Source: Periplaneta americana
Taxonomy: Eukaryota; Arthropoda; Insecta; Blattodea; Blattidae
NCBI RefSeq assembly: GCF_040183065.1
Contig: NC_091123.1
Location: 8,129,001 to 8,193,000 of the forward strand
Direction: 5' to 3'
Length of the DNA: 64,000 bases
Positions 24,780 to 33,865 of this stretch are shown piece after piece. The translations under genes were made by a program, and so were the position numbers. Each line of letters starts with the position of its first letter. Within the stretch, counting starts at the first letter, position 1. The notes below the pieces were generated by a model, which was not told where the DNA came from, ran no database searches, and worked only from the letters and a program-made list of their open reading frames with translations.

Positions 24780-27416
24780 TTATGTTTGATGATTAAACTT
24801 CTGTAGCAGAGGATTTGGATGATTTTTCAATGTTTGTATAAATTTGAATTTTAAATTTTCCGAAAACTCTTCAATTGATGCTATGTCCAAAACGTCATGT
24901 AAAAATTTATTGGATGTTGTGTAATCAGCTCCAGCAATTGTGCGCAGAACTGTTCTTTGTACACCACGCAGTCTTCTCAGTAGAGACCCATTGACAGATG
25001 ACCAAGCTGGATATGCATATAGGAGGCTAGCTCTGATTATTGTTATATAGAAAGTTTTCTTAGTCCACAAACTCAGCGATGGCGACTTGAATAAAGGATA
25101 CAAACGTTGAAACATAGCATATCCTTTGGCAGCAATTTTATTCATGTGAGGCTTAAAAGAAAGTCTATGGTCCAAAAGTATTCCCAAATAAGTTGTTTCT
25201 TTTTGATTTGGAATTACTACATCAAAAAGTTTCAGTTCAAATGGTTCTTGCGGTCTTCTTTTAGTGAAAATTACTACAGAACTCTTAGAGGCATTGATTT
25301 TTATTTTCCAATTTATGAGCCAATTTTCTATCTTGTTTAAGTAATCCTGTAAATTATTATATGCAATGTGAATATCCATGTCTGAAGTGAATATAACTGT
25401 GTCATCAGCATACTGGGCGAAACGACAGTTTTTGTGGCGAGGGAAATCTGCTGTATAGATATTAAAAAGTGTAGGTGATAAAACTGCACCTTGAGGAACA
25501 CCTGCATTTATTGTTTTTTCGGAAGAGAATGTGTTATTGATTTTCACTTTGAAGGTTCTTTCTGTTAGGAAGCTCTTTATGATATGCACATAGGTATCAG
25601 GTAGGTCAGACGTTATCAATTTTATAAGCAAACCTTGAGGCCATACAGTATCGAATGCTTTTTCAACATCTAGGAAGACACAAACTGTGTGTTGACCACT
25701 AACTATAGTGGAATTTATGTGATTACATAAACGATAGAGTTGATGTGTTGTACTGTGGTGTTCTCTGAATCCAAACTGTTCATTAGGTATGTAACATTTT
25801 TGTTGTGAAATAAATTTTAAGATGATTCTTTCCAGGATTTTACTCATAGTATTTAATAAAGTAATTGGTCTTAAATTTTCCGGATATAATGGGCTCTTTC
25901 CTGGTTTTGGGAGTGCAATAATAACTCCTTTCTTCCATTCATAGGGAAAATAATTTAATCGAAGACAAGAGTTGAAAATCTTTGTGAGATGTGTTACAGC
26001 TGGTAAAGGAAGATTTTGTAATAACTGATTATGAACATGATCAGGACCAGGTGATTTCGTAGGGTTTAGATCTTTTATTATGTTTCTTACTTCTGAAGGA
26101 CAAATAATTTCTGGTGAACTTTCTGGACGTTTACTGAAATAGTTTTGAAGTATGAATTCTACATCACGAGTGAAATTATCATTACATTTTGCAAGACTGT
26201 TTGTTTGAAACCGTGATTGTAAATCTCTGGCAATAATATCTGCTTTGCCTTGATCGCTATACACAACTGTTCCATCACAGTTCTTCAGCGCATGGTTTTC
26301 AGGTCTGGTTCTTTTCCCTGTCAAGGCACGACTAATTTTCCACAATTTTGAAGGTTCTGATTCACAAAGGAGAAGTTTTTCATCAAAATTATCCTGTCTG
26401 AGTTCTGTAAGTAAGTTCTTGACTTCTTTTTGAATTTTGTTCAGTGCAGTTTTATCTGCACGAATCTTGTATTTCTGCCATCTTCTTCTGAGTACCCTTT
26501 TACGACTTAGAAGTGATTCAAGTTCTATATTTTTATATTGCACTTGTTTATATGACTTGTAATGAGTAACTCTTTCGAAGGCATCTTTAATTGTATATGT
26601 GTATATTTGTATAGCTGTATCTATATCACTTTTAGTTTGAATTATTGGATTTCCAGGGATATTGGTAAGAATTTCTTTGTACAAATCCCAATCCGTAATT
26701 CTTTCACTCCTCGTGAAAAGTGTGTGACCTTCGCTCGAATCAATGGTTAGTAGTACAGGATTGTGATCAGAATTTAAGTCAGCTGTTGTTGTAACAGACA
26801 GTATGTTTGCAGTATGATGAAATAGGGCCACATCTAGAATATCAGGTGCAGATCTAGCATTATGAGGGTAAAATGTTGGGATGTCAGGAGTTACAATTGC
26901 ATAATTATTTTGAGTACTGTGAATCTGTAAGACTTTCCCTCTTGAGTTCTGAGTTAAAGAGTTCCAACTTTGATGTTTAGCGTTTAAATCTCCTAAAATA
27001 ATGAAATTTTTGGTAGTATGTATGAGCTTATCTAAATCTGATAAGAGCAAAGGTTTTGTAGGTTGGTTGTACACAGCTGCTATTGTTGTTTCACGATGAT
27101 TGAGCAATATAGTTATGGCAGTACATTCAACATTTTCCAGGTTCGATATTTTAATAGGATTGTGAGAAATAGTTTTCTTAATTAGTATTGCAGTTCCACC
27201 ACCTGGTTTATTTTCCCTATCAGTTCTGTAGATTTTATAATTCTTGATTTTTATATTGTCTGTTCGATTTAAATGTGTTTCATTTACACAAGCAATGTCA
27301 ACAGTGTTGTCTTGCAAGAACTTTGTAAATTCTAATAGTTGATTTTTCAGTCCGTTTGCATTGAAGTTTAAAATAATAAGTGGTTTTGAAATTACTGATT
27401 TAGGGTGTGCAGCCAT
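24780..27416 (-). CDS. LINE ORF2: endonuclease plus reverse transcriptase (copy 1)
   Basis: This 878-residue protein nicks target DNA and primes reverse transcription of the element RNA. The N-terminal apurinic-type endonuclease shows NFNANG (17-22), catalytic E46 in CVNETH, GDLNAKH (142-148) and the terminal SDH (216-218). The reverse transcriptase spans about 450-740, with a KSPGPD block near its start, FLDVEKAFDTVW, AGVPQGAVLSPTLF, and the catalytic YADD at 669-672. No RNase H domain follows, which fits the Jockey clade. The ATG lies inside the end of ORF1: the frames overlap by 17 nt (27400-27416), so translation may depend on termination-reinitiation. No stops or frameshifts are present, so the protein is potentially active. 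Confidence 0.95.
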   Translation of the reverse strand: MAAHPKSVISKPLIILNFNANGLKNQLLEFTKFLQDNTVDIACVNETHLNRTDNIKIKNYKIYRTDRENKPGGGTAILIKKTISHNPIKISNLENVECTAITILLNHRETTIAAVYNQPTKPLLLSDLDKLIHTTKNFIILGDLNAKHQSWNSLTQNSRGKVLQIHSTQNNYAIVTPDIPTFYPHNARSAPDILDVALFHHTANILSVTTTADLNSDHNPVLLTIDSSEGHTLFTRSERITDWDLYKEILTNIPGNPIIQTKSDIDTAIQIYTYTIKDAFERVTHYKSYKQVQYKNIELESLLSRKRVLRRRWQKYKIRADKTALNKIQKEVKNLLTELRQDNFDEKLLLCESEPSKLWKISRALTGKRTRPENHALKNCDGTVVYSDQGKADIIARDLQSRFQTNSLAKCNDNFTRDVEFILQNYFSKRPESSPEIICPSEVRNIIKDLNPTKSPGPDHVHNQLLQNLPLPAVTHLTKIFNSCLRLNYFPYEWKKGVIIALPKPGKSPLYPENLRPITLLNTMSKILERIILKFISQQKCYIPNEQFGFREHHSTTHQLYRLCNHINSTIVSGQHTVCVFLDVEKAFDTVWPQGLLIKLITSDLPDTYVHIIKSFLTERTFKVKINNTFSSEKTINAGVPQGAVLSPTLFNIYTADFPRHKNCRFAQYADDTVIFTSDMDIHIAYNNLQDYLNKIENWLINWKIKINASKSSVVIFTKRRPQEPFELKLFDVVIPNQKETTYLGILLDHRLSFKPHMNKIAAKGYAMFQRLYPLFKSPSLSLWTKKTFYITIIRASLLYAYPAWSSVNGSLLRRLRGVQRTVLRTIAGADYTTSNKFLHDVLDIASIEEFSENLKFKFIQTLKNHPNPLLQKFNHQT

Positions 27417-28848
27417 CTGCAGTTGAGAAGGTCAGTACACTTTCTATCAGAATAATAATTTTAGACCATGTGTCATTACATTGTCCAAGCTTTTGTGAAA
27501 CTTCACTTAATTTCTTTAAAATTTGTTGCAGGTTTATGTTTTTGAAAATATTCAGAATGGATTTCAAATCCTCCGTGGTGGACGAAGTATTTGATGTGTA
27601 CATGTTTTGTTGGCTTTGAGGGAACCTTCTCTTTGGCAGTGGAGGAAATTCTTTATTATTGAGTGTAGGTGGCATTGATTGTTGTACAGGCTTACTTGAT
27701 AATCTCATATTGAAAAGGTCAATATGTTTTTTAAAAACTGGACATTCTCTGTAGTTTGAGGTGTGCTCTCCCTGACAATTTGCACATTTAGGGGTATAAT
27801 CAGGCCCTTTGAATGGACAATGAGCTATTAAATGTTTATCCCCACATTTTAAGCATCTTGGTTCTCGTTTACAACCTGAAAATACATGTCCAAAAGATTG
27901 GCAATTATGACATTGACGTAAACGAGGTTGAGGGTTATAAGCCTCGACTTTAATGATGATGTTGTTTATGCTGTTTAATTGCAATATTTCTCTTGATTTT
28001 GGATTATTTTCCAATGTAATTTGAAAGATGGGTAATCTGTAAGAATAATTCTCATCATTTTTGTTTTGTATCCATTGTTGAACATTCAATACTGGAAAGT
28101 TGAGAGACTTAAGTTCGTCTGAAATTTCCGCTTCTGTGATATTGGGTGGAAGATTTTTAATCAGAACTCTTATCGGACGATTGTTGGTCGAAGTAAAAGA
28201 ATAAAATTCATATTTGTTAGCACTGAAAATATCCACGAGTCTATTGTAATCTTTATCATTATCGCACAAATATTTGATACCTTCATTGGAATAAACAATT
28301 CTTAGGTTGCCCTGTAGGTTGGTGCGGAATTTCTGATTTTCGGAGAAGAAATTGGGTAGTTTTGTAGTTAAAACAATGGGTGGAGGTTTCTTTGTTTTTG
28401 ATTGTACAGAGTTTGATGTTGTAGACATTTGTGCATTGGAATTGACATTTAGTGAATTTGTCTCTGTTGTTTTTACTACATCTATACTATCAGAGTTTGA
28501 CGCCATTGAAGAAGCATTGGCTAGTACTTGAAATTTATTGTTAGTGGGTATGCTTGTTTTTACCATTGATTTAGCTATTTTGTTTGCTGAATAAAATCGT
28601 AATGGTCTTTTTGGATGTAAATACTCATCATCATCGCTGTCATTTGGTTCTTTCCTCACCTTCAATTGTTTCATTGTTGATTCTGCAGATATGTGTTGAA
28701 AATTATTTATTGCATTATTCGAAGTTTGAGAGGTTTCCATTTCTTCATTTATAGTTTCACTTGGATAGAGGGATTTCTGATTCTGAATTGAGATGCGTGG
28801 TAAGTCTGTGTGTAAATCAAATTGATCATTAACTAATGTAGTGTCCAT
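27400..28848 (-). CDS. LINE ORF1: Gag-like zinc-knuckle nucleic-acid-binding protein (copy 1)
   Basis: This 482-residue protein is expected to coat the element RNA. The N-terminal ~170 residues are low-complexity and rich in Ser, Thr and Asn. A central region around 195-300 contains IRVLIKNLPPNITEAEI, an RRM-like or PRE_C2HC-type segment. Three consecutive CCHC-type knuckles follow: C313-C326 (CHNCQSFGHVFSGC), C332-C344 (CLKCGDKHLIAHC) and C355-C369 (CANCQGEHTSNYREC). A C-terminal hydrophobic/helical segment follows. This layout is standard for ORF1 of Jockey-type elements. The stop overlaps the ORF2 start. Confidence 0.93.
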   Translation of the reverse strand: MDTTLVNDQFDLHTDLPRISIQNQKSLYPSETINEEMETSQTSNNAINNFQHISAESTMKQLKVRKEPNDSDDDEYLHPKRPLRFYSANKIAKSMVKTSIPTNNKFQVLANASSMASNSDSIDVVKTTETNSLNVNSNAQMSTTSNSVQSKTKKPPPIVLTTKLPNFFSENQKFRTNLQGNLRIVYSNEGIKYLCDNDKDYNRLVDIFSANKYEFYSFTSTNNRPIRVLIKNLPPNITEAEISDELKSLNFPVLNVQQWIQNKNDENYSYRLPIFQITLENNPKSREILQLNSINNIIIKVEAYNPQPRLRQCHNCQSFGHVFSGCKREPRCLKCGDKHLIAHCPFKGPDYTPKCANCQGEHTSNYRECPVFKKHIDLFNMRLSSKPVQQSMPPTLNNKEFPPLPKRRFPQSQQNMYTSNTSSTTEDLKSILNIFKNINLQQILKKLSEVSQKLGQCNDTWSKIIILIESVLTFSTADGCTP

Positions 28849-29290
28849 GCTTGAGGATCAAGATCACTCGAAACACTCGCACAAAACACGAAAAAATATA
28901 TATACTGTTCACAAAGAAAATAAGTATTAGGATCAATAATAAAATGTAAAATAGTAACACTAAGTATTAACACAATTGGAACACTTCACTTTAACACGTT
29001 AAAATCTGACAAACTATTTGTGTACTCATCAAATTACACCAACACAATCACGTAATTCGAATCGTCCGCCATTTCCGGTGCAGCACATGATTATAACCAA
29101 TCCAACCAACCAACATCTTGTTTCACTGAAAGTTTATATGACCGGAGATCAAGCTGACTTGCTTTTGACTCCTCCTTTAATTTATAACACTTTGAAATTG
29201 TTCAGTCTAGTTCTTCAGTCCTTGATGTTAAACCATGATGGATGGATGAATTTGTAAAAGATATGGCTGGTATAACTTGGGTTTTATTAT

Positions 29291-31927
29291 TTATGTTTGA
29301 TGATTAAACTTCTGTAGCAGAGGATTTGGATGATTTTTCAATGTTTGTATAAATTTGAATTTTAAATTTTCCGAAAACTCTTCAATTGATGCTATGTCCA
29401 AAACGTCATGTAAAAATTTATTGGATGTTGTGTAATCAGCTCCAGCAATTGTGCGCAGAACTGTTCTTTGTACACCACGCAGTCTTCTCAGTAGAGACCC
29501 ATTGACAGATGACCAAGCTGGATATGCATATAGGAGGCTAGCTCTGATTATTGTTATATAGAAAGTTTTCTTAGTCCACAAACTCAGCGATGGCGACTTG
29601 AATAAAGGATACAAACGTTGAAACATAGCATATCCTTTGGCAGCAATTTTATTCATGTGAGGCTTAAAAGAAAGTCTATGGTCCAAAAGTATTCCCAAAT
29701 AAGTTGTTTCTTTTTGATTTGGAATTACTACATCAAAAAGTTTCAGTTCAAATGGTTCTTGCGGTCTTCTTTTAGTGAAAATTACTACAGAACTCTTAGA
29801 GGCATTGATTTTTATTTTCCAATTTATGAGCCAATTTTCTATCTTGTTTAAGTAATCCTGTAAATTATTATATGCAATGTGAATATCCATGTCTGAAGTG
29901 AATATAACTGTGTCATCAGCATACTGGGCGAAACGACAGTTTTTGTGGCGAGGGAAATCTGCTGTATAGATATTAAAAAGTGTAGGTGATAAAACTGCAC
30001 CTTGAGGAACACCTGCATTTATTGTTTTTTCGGAAGAGAATGTGTTATTGATTTTCACTTTGAAGGTTCTTTCTGTTAGGAAGCTCTTTATGATATGCAC
30101 ATAGGTATCAGGTAGGTCAGACGTTATCAATTTTATAAGCAAACCTTGAGGCCATACAGTATCGAATGCTTTTTCAACATCTAGGAAGACACAAACTGTG
30201 TGTTGACCACTAACTATAGTGGAATTTATGTGATTACATAAACGATAGAGTTGATGTGTTGTACTGTGGTGTTCTCTGAATCCAAACTGTTCATTAGGTA
30301 TGTAACATTTTTGTTGTGAAATAAATTTTAAGATGATTCTTTCCAGGATTTTACTCATAGTATTTAATAAAGTAATTGGTCTTAAATTTTCCGGATATAA
30401 TGGGCTCTTTCCTGGTTTTGGGAGTGCAATAATAACTCCTTTCTTCCATTCATAGGGAAAATAATTTAATCGAAGACAAGAGTTGAAAATCTTTGTGAGA
30501 TGTGTTACAGCTGGTAAAGGAAGATTTTGTAATAACTGATTATGAACATGATCAGGACCAGGTGATTTCGTAGGGTTTAGATCTTTTATTATGTTTCTTA
30601 CTTCTGAAGGACAAATAATTTCTGGTGAACTTTCTGGACGTTTACTGAAATAGTTTTGAAGTATGAATTCTACATCACGAGTGAAATTATCATTACATTT
30701 TGCAAGACTGTTTGTTTGAAACCGTGATTGTAAATCTCTGGCAATAATATCTGCTTTGCCTTGATCGCTATACACAACTGTTCCATCACAGTTCTTCAGC
30801 GCATGGTTTTCAGGTCTGGTTCTTTTCCCTGTCAAGGCACGACTAATTTTCCACAATTTTGAAGGTTCTGATTCACAAAGGAGAAGTTTTTCATCAAAAT
30901 TATCCTGTCTGAGTTCTGTAAGTAAGTTCTTGACTTCTTTTTGAATTTTGTTCAGTGCAGTTTTATCTGCACGAATCTTGTATTTCTGCCATCTTCTTCT
31001 GAGTACCCTTTTACGACTTAGAAGTGATTCAAGTTCTATATTTTTATATTGCACTTGTTTATATGACTTGTAATGAGTAACTCTTTCGAAGGCATCTTTA
31101 ATTGTATATGTGTATATTTGTATAGCTGTATCTATATCACTTTTAGTTTGAATTATTGGATTTCCAGGGATATTGGTAAGAATTTCTTTGTACAAATCCC
31201 AATCCGTAATTCTTTCACTCCTCGTGAAAAGTGTGTGACCTTCGCTCGAATCAATGGTTAGTAGTACAGGATTGTGATCAGAATTTAAGTCAGCTGTTGT
31301 TGTAACAGACAGTATGTTTGCAGTATGATGAAATAGGGCCACATCTAGAATATCAGGTGCAGATCTAGCATTATGAGGGTAAAATGTTGGGATGTCAGGA
31401 GTTACAATTGCATAATTATTTTGAGTACTGTGAATCTGTAAGACTTTCCCTCTTGAGTTCTGAGTTAAAGAGTTCCAACTTTGATGTTTAGCGTTTAAAT
31501 CTCCTAAAATAATGAAATTTTTGGTAGTATGTATGAGCTTATCTAAATCTGATAAGAGCAAAGGTTTTGTAGGTTGGTTGTACACAGCTGCTATTGTTGT
31601 TTCACGATGATTGAGCAATATAGTTATGGCAGTACATTCAACATTTTCCAGGTTCGATATTTTAATAGGATTGTGAGAAATAGTTTTCTTAATTAGTATT
31701 GCAGTTCCACCACCTGGTTTATTTTCCCTATCAGTTCTGTAGATTTTATAATTCTTGATTTTTATATTGTCTGTTCGATTTAAATGTGTTTCATTTACAC
31801 AAGCAATGTCAACAGTGTTGTCTTGCAAGAACTTTGTAAATTCTAATAGTTGATTTTTCAGTCCGTTTGCATTGAAGTTTAAAATAATAAGTGGTTTTGA
31901 AATTACTGATTTAGGGTGTGCAGCCAT
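29291..31927 (-). CDS. LINE ORF2: endonuclease plus reverse transcriptase (copy 2)
   Basis: Its 878-residue translation is identical to that of copy 1: endonuclease with E46, GDLNAKH and SDH, RT with YADD at 669-672, no RNase H. It overlaps its ORF1 by 17 nt. Full identity including third positions suggests either a very recent tandem event or an assembly duplication. Confidence 0.94.
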   Translation of the reverse strand: MAAHPKSVISKPLIILNFNANGLKNQLLEFTKFLQDNTVDIACVNETHLNRTDNIKIKNYKIYRTDRENKPGGGTAILIKKTISHNPIKISNLENVECTAITILLNHRETTIAAVYNQPTKPLLLSDLDKLIHTTKNFIILGDLNAKHQSWNSLTQNSRGKVLQIHSTQNNYAIVTPDIPTFYPHNARSAPDILDVALFHHTANILSVTTTADLNSDHNPVLLTIDSSEGHTLFTRSERITDWDLYKEILTNIPGNPIIQTKSDIDTAIQIYTYTIKDAFERVTHYKSYKQVQYKNIELESLLSRKRVLRRRWQKYKIRADKTALNKIQKEVKNLLTELRQDNFDEKLLLCESEPSKLWKISRALTGKRTRPENHALKNCDGTVVYSDQGKADIIARDLQSRFQTNSLAKCNDNFTRDVEFILQNYFSKRPESSPEIICPSEVRNIIKDLNPTKSPGPDHVHNQLLQNLPLPAVTHLTKIFNSCLRLNYFPYEWKKGVIIALPKPGKSPLYPENLRPITLLNTMSKILERIILKFISQQKCYIPNEQFGFREHHSTTHQLYRLCNHINSTIVSGQHTVCVFLDVEKAFDTVWPQGLLIKLITSDLPDTYVHIIKSFLTERTFKVKINNTFSSEKTINAGVPQGAVLSPTLFNIYTADFPRHKNCRFAQYADDTVIFTSDMDIHIAYNNLQDYLNKIENWLINWKIKINASKSSVVIFTKRRPQEPFELKLFDVVIPNQKETTYLGILLDHRLSFKPHMNKIAAKGYAMFQRLYPLFKSPSLSLWTKKTFYITIIRASLLYAYPAWSSVNGSLLRRLRGVQRTVLRTIAGADYTTSNKFLHDVLDIASIEEFSENLKFKFIQTLKNHPNPLLQKFNHQT

Positions 31928-33359
31928 CTGCAGTTGAGAAGGTCAGTACACTTTCTATCAGAATAATAATTTTAGACCATGTGTCATTACATTGTCCAAG
32001 CTTTTGTGAAACTTCACTTAATTTCTTTAAAATTTGTTGCAGGTTTATGTTTTTGAAAATATTCAGAATGGATTTCAAATCCTCCGTGGTGGACGAAGTA
32101 TTTGATGTGTACATGTTTTGTTGGCTTTGAGGGAACCTTCTCTTTGGCAGTGGAGGAAATTCTTTATTATTGAGTGTAGGTGGCATTGATTGTTGTACAG
32201 GCTTACTTGATAATCTCATATTGAAAAGGTCAATATGTTTTTTAAAAACTGGACATTCTCTGTAGTTTGAGGTGTGCTCTCCCTGACAATTTGCACATTT
32301 AGGGGTATAATCAGGCCCTTTGAATGGACAATGAGCTATTAAATGTTTATCCCCACATTTTAAGCATCTTGGTTCTCGTTTACAACCTGAAAATACATGT
32401 CCAAAAGATTGGCAATTATGACATTGACGTAAACGAGGTTGAGGGTTATAAGCCTCGACTTTAATGATGATGTTGTTTATGCTGTTTAATTGCAATATTT
32501 CTCTTGATTTTGGATTATTTTCCAATGTAATTTGAAAGATGGGTAATCTGTAAGAATAATTCTCATCATTTTTGTTTTGTATCCATTGTTGAACATTCAA
32601 TACTGGAAAGTTGAGAGACTTAAGTTCGTCTGAAATTTCCGCTTCTGTGATATTGGGTGGAAGATTTTTAATCAGAACTCTTATCGGACGATTGTTGGTC
32701 GAAGTAAAAGAATAAAATTCATATTTGTTAGCACTGAAAATATCCACGAGTCTATTGTAATCTTTATCATTATCGCACAAATATTTGATACCTTCATTGG
32801 AATAAACAATTCTTAGGTTGCCCTGTAGGTTGGTGCGGAATTTCTGATTTTCGGAGAAGAAATTGGGTAGTTTTGTAGTTAAAACAATGGGTGGAGGTTT
32901 CTTTGTTTTTGATTGTACAGAGTTTGATGTTGTAGACATTTGTGCATTGGAATTGACATTTAGTGAATTTGTCTCTGTTGTTTTTACTACATCTATACTA
33001 TCAGAGTTTGACGCCATTGAAGAAGCATTGGCTAGTACTTGAAATTTATTGTTAGTGGGTATGCTTGTTTTTACCATTGATTTAGCTATTTTGTTTGCTG
33101 AATAAAATCGTAATGGTCTTTTTGGATGTAAATACTCATCATCATCGCTGTCATTTGGTTCTTTCCTCACCTTCAATTGTTTCATTGTTGATTCTGCAGA
33201 TATGTGTTGAAAATTATTTATTGCATTATTCGAAGTTTGAGAGGTTTCCATTTCTTCATTTATAGTTTCACTTGGATAGAGGGATTTCTGATTCTGAATT
33301 GAGATGCGTGGTAAGTCTGTGTGTAAATCAAATTGATCATTAACTAATGTAGTGTCCAT
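31911..33359 (-). CDS. LINE ORF1: Gag-like zinc-knuckle protein (copy 2)
   Basis: Its 482-residue translation is identical to copy 1 ORF1, including the three CCHC knuckles between residues 313 and 369. About 240 bp of 5' untranslated sequence precedes the ATG, including ATGGCGGACGATTCG near the very 5' end. That is where Jockey-type internal promoters usually sit (inference only). Confidence 0.92.
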   Translation of the reverse strand: MDTTLVNDQFDLHTDLPRISIQNQKSLYPSETINEEMETSQTSNNAINNFQHISAESTMKQLKVRKEPNDSDDDEYLHPKRPLRFYSANKIAKSMVKTSIPTNNKFQVLANASSMASNSDSIDVVKTTETNSLNVNSNAQMSTTSNSVQSKTKKPPPIVLTTKLPNFFSENQKFRTNLQGNLRIVYSNEGIKYLCDNDKDYNRLVDIFSANKYEFYSFTSTNNRPIRVLIKNLPPNITEAEISDELKSLNFPVLNVQQWIQNKNDENYSYRLPIFQITLENNPKSREILQLNSINNIIIKVEAYNPQPRLRQCHNCQSFGHVFSGCKREPRCLKCGDKHLIAHCPFKGPDYTPKCANCQGEHTSNYRECPVFKKHIDLFNMRLSSKPVQQSMPPTLNNKEFPPLPKRRFPQSQQNMYTSNTSSTTEDLKSILNIFKNINLQQILKKLSEVSQKLGQCNDTWSKIIILIESVLTFSTADGCTP

Positions 33360-33771
33360 GCTTGAGGATCAAGATCACTCGAAACACTCGCACAAAACAC
33401 GAAAAAATATATATACTGTTCACAAAGAAAATAAGTATTAGGATCAATAATAAAATGTAAAATAGTAACACTAAGTATTAACACAATTGGAACACTTCAC
33501 TTTAACACGTTAAAATCTGACAAACTATTTGTGTACTCATCAAATTACACCAACACAATCACGTAATTCGAATCGTCCGCCATTTCCGGTGCAGCACATG
33601 ATTATAACCAATCAAATTGAAACATCATCAATGCGACACCTCGTATAAAAACCTAGAACTAACATATAAAAGTCACTAAAAATCACTAACATTTAACTCT
33701 AAAGTAAAAAAGTTGGTAATACTTAGTACATCCAACCAGGTGCCCGTCTTCTATGAAATTACCAAAAATAG

Positions 33772-33865
33772 AAAATACGGAGAAGAACTAAATAAAAATT
33801 ACTTAAAACATAAATACATAACACACGAACTGGTAACAGGGTAAGAAGCATATTTTTCAAAATGG
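33772..33865. other. Short spacer between DNA transposon and tandem array
   Basis: AT-rich sequence with no recognisable content. Confidence 0.4.

Larger units (their letters stand above)
24591..29091 (-). mobile_element. Intact Jockey-type LINE, copy 1 (downstream member of a tandem)
   Basis: This is a complete two-ORF non-LTR retrotransposon. The order on the minus strand is a 5' untranslated region of about 240 bp (29091-28849), ORF1 (28848-27400), ORF2 (27416-24780), and about 190 bp of 3' sequence ending in a GTTGG-type tetranucleotide tail (complement visible as CCAACCAACCAAC at 24591-24603) rather than poly(A). Target sequence TATAACCAATCAA abuts the 3' end at 24578-24590. At the 5' end the same sequence (TATAACCAATC, 29092-29102) separates it from the second copy. 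Both ORFs are uninterrupted, so a recent insertion is likely. Confidence 0.93.
29103..33602 (-). mobile_element. Intact Jockey-type LINE, copy 2 (upstream member of a tandem)
   Basis: This is the head-to-tail partner of copy 1, offset by exactly 4511 bp and apparently identical wherever compared. Both ORFs translate to the same residues. Its tail (CCAACCAACCAAC at 29102-29114) joins the central target copy TATAACCAATC. The 5' end meets TATAACCAATCAA at 33603-33615. The tail junction differs by a few bases from that of copy 1, which argues that the two 3' junctions are not simply the same sequence copied. Confidence 0.92.
23611..33771. mobile_element. Non-autonomous DNA transposon (8-bp TSD) split by two LINEs
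   Basis: The ends are GGTAATTTCCTAGAAGACGG (from 23619) and its near-exact reverse complement, ending at 33763. The 8-bp duplication AAAAATAG flanks it at 23611-23618 and 33764-33771. Removing the LINE insertions leaves about 1.1 kb without transposase. The interior has a foldback at 23655-23873 and a ~159-bp direct repeat (24286-24444 and from 24445). The second direct-repeat unit is interrupted by the LINE insertion, and its sequence resumes at 33612 (ATCAAATTGAA versus ATCAAATCGAA at 24429), which independently confirms the reconstruction. An 8-bp TSD occurs in hAT, P and Merlin-like superfamilies; the GGTAATTTC ends do not let me choose. Confidence 0.85.

Noticed and set aside
25107-27619. 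Plus-strand ORFs opposite the LINE ORFs
   Set aside because: They are antisense shadows of ORF1/ORF2, repeated in both copies because the copies are identical.
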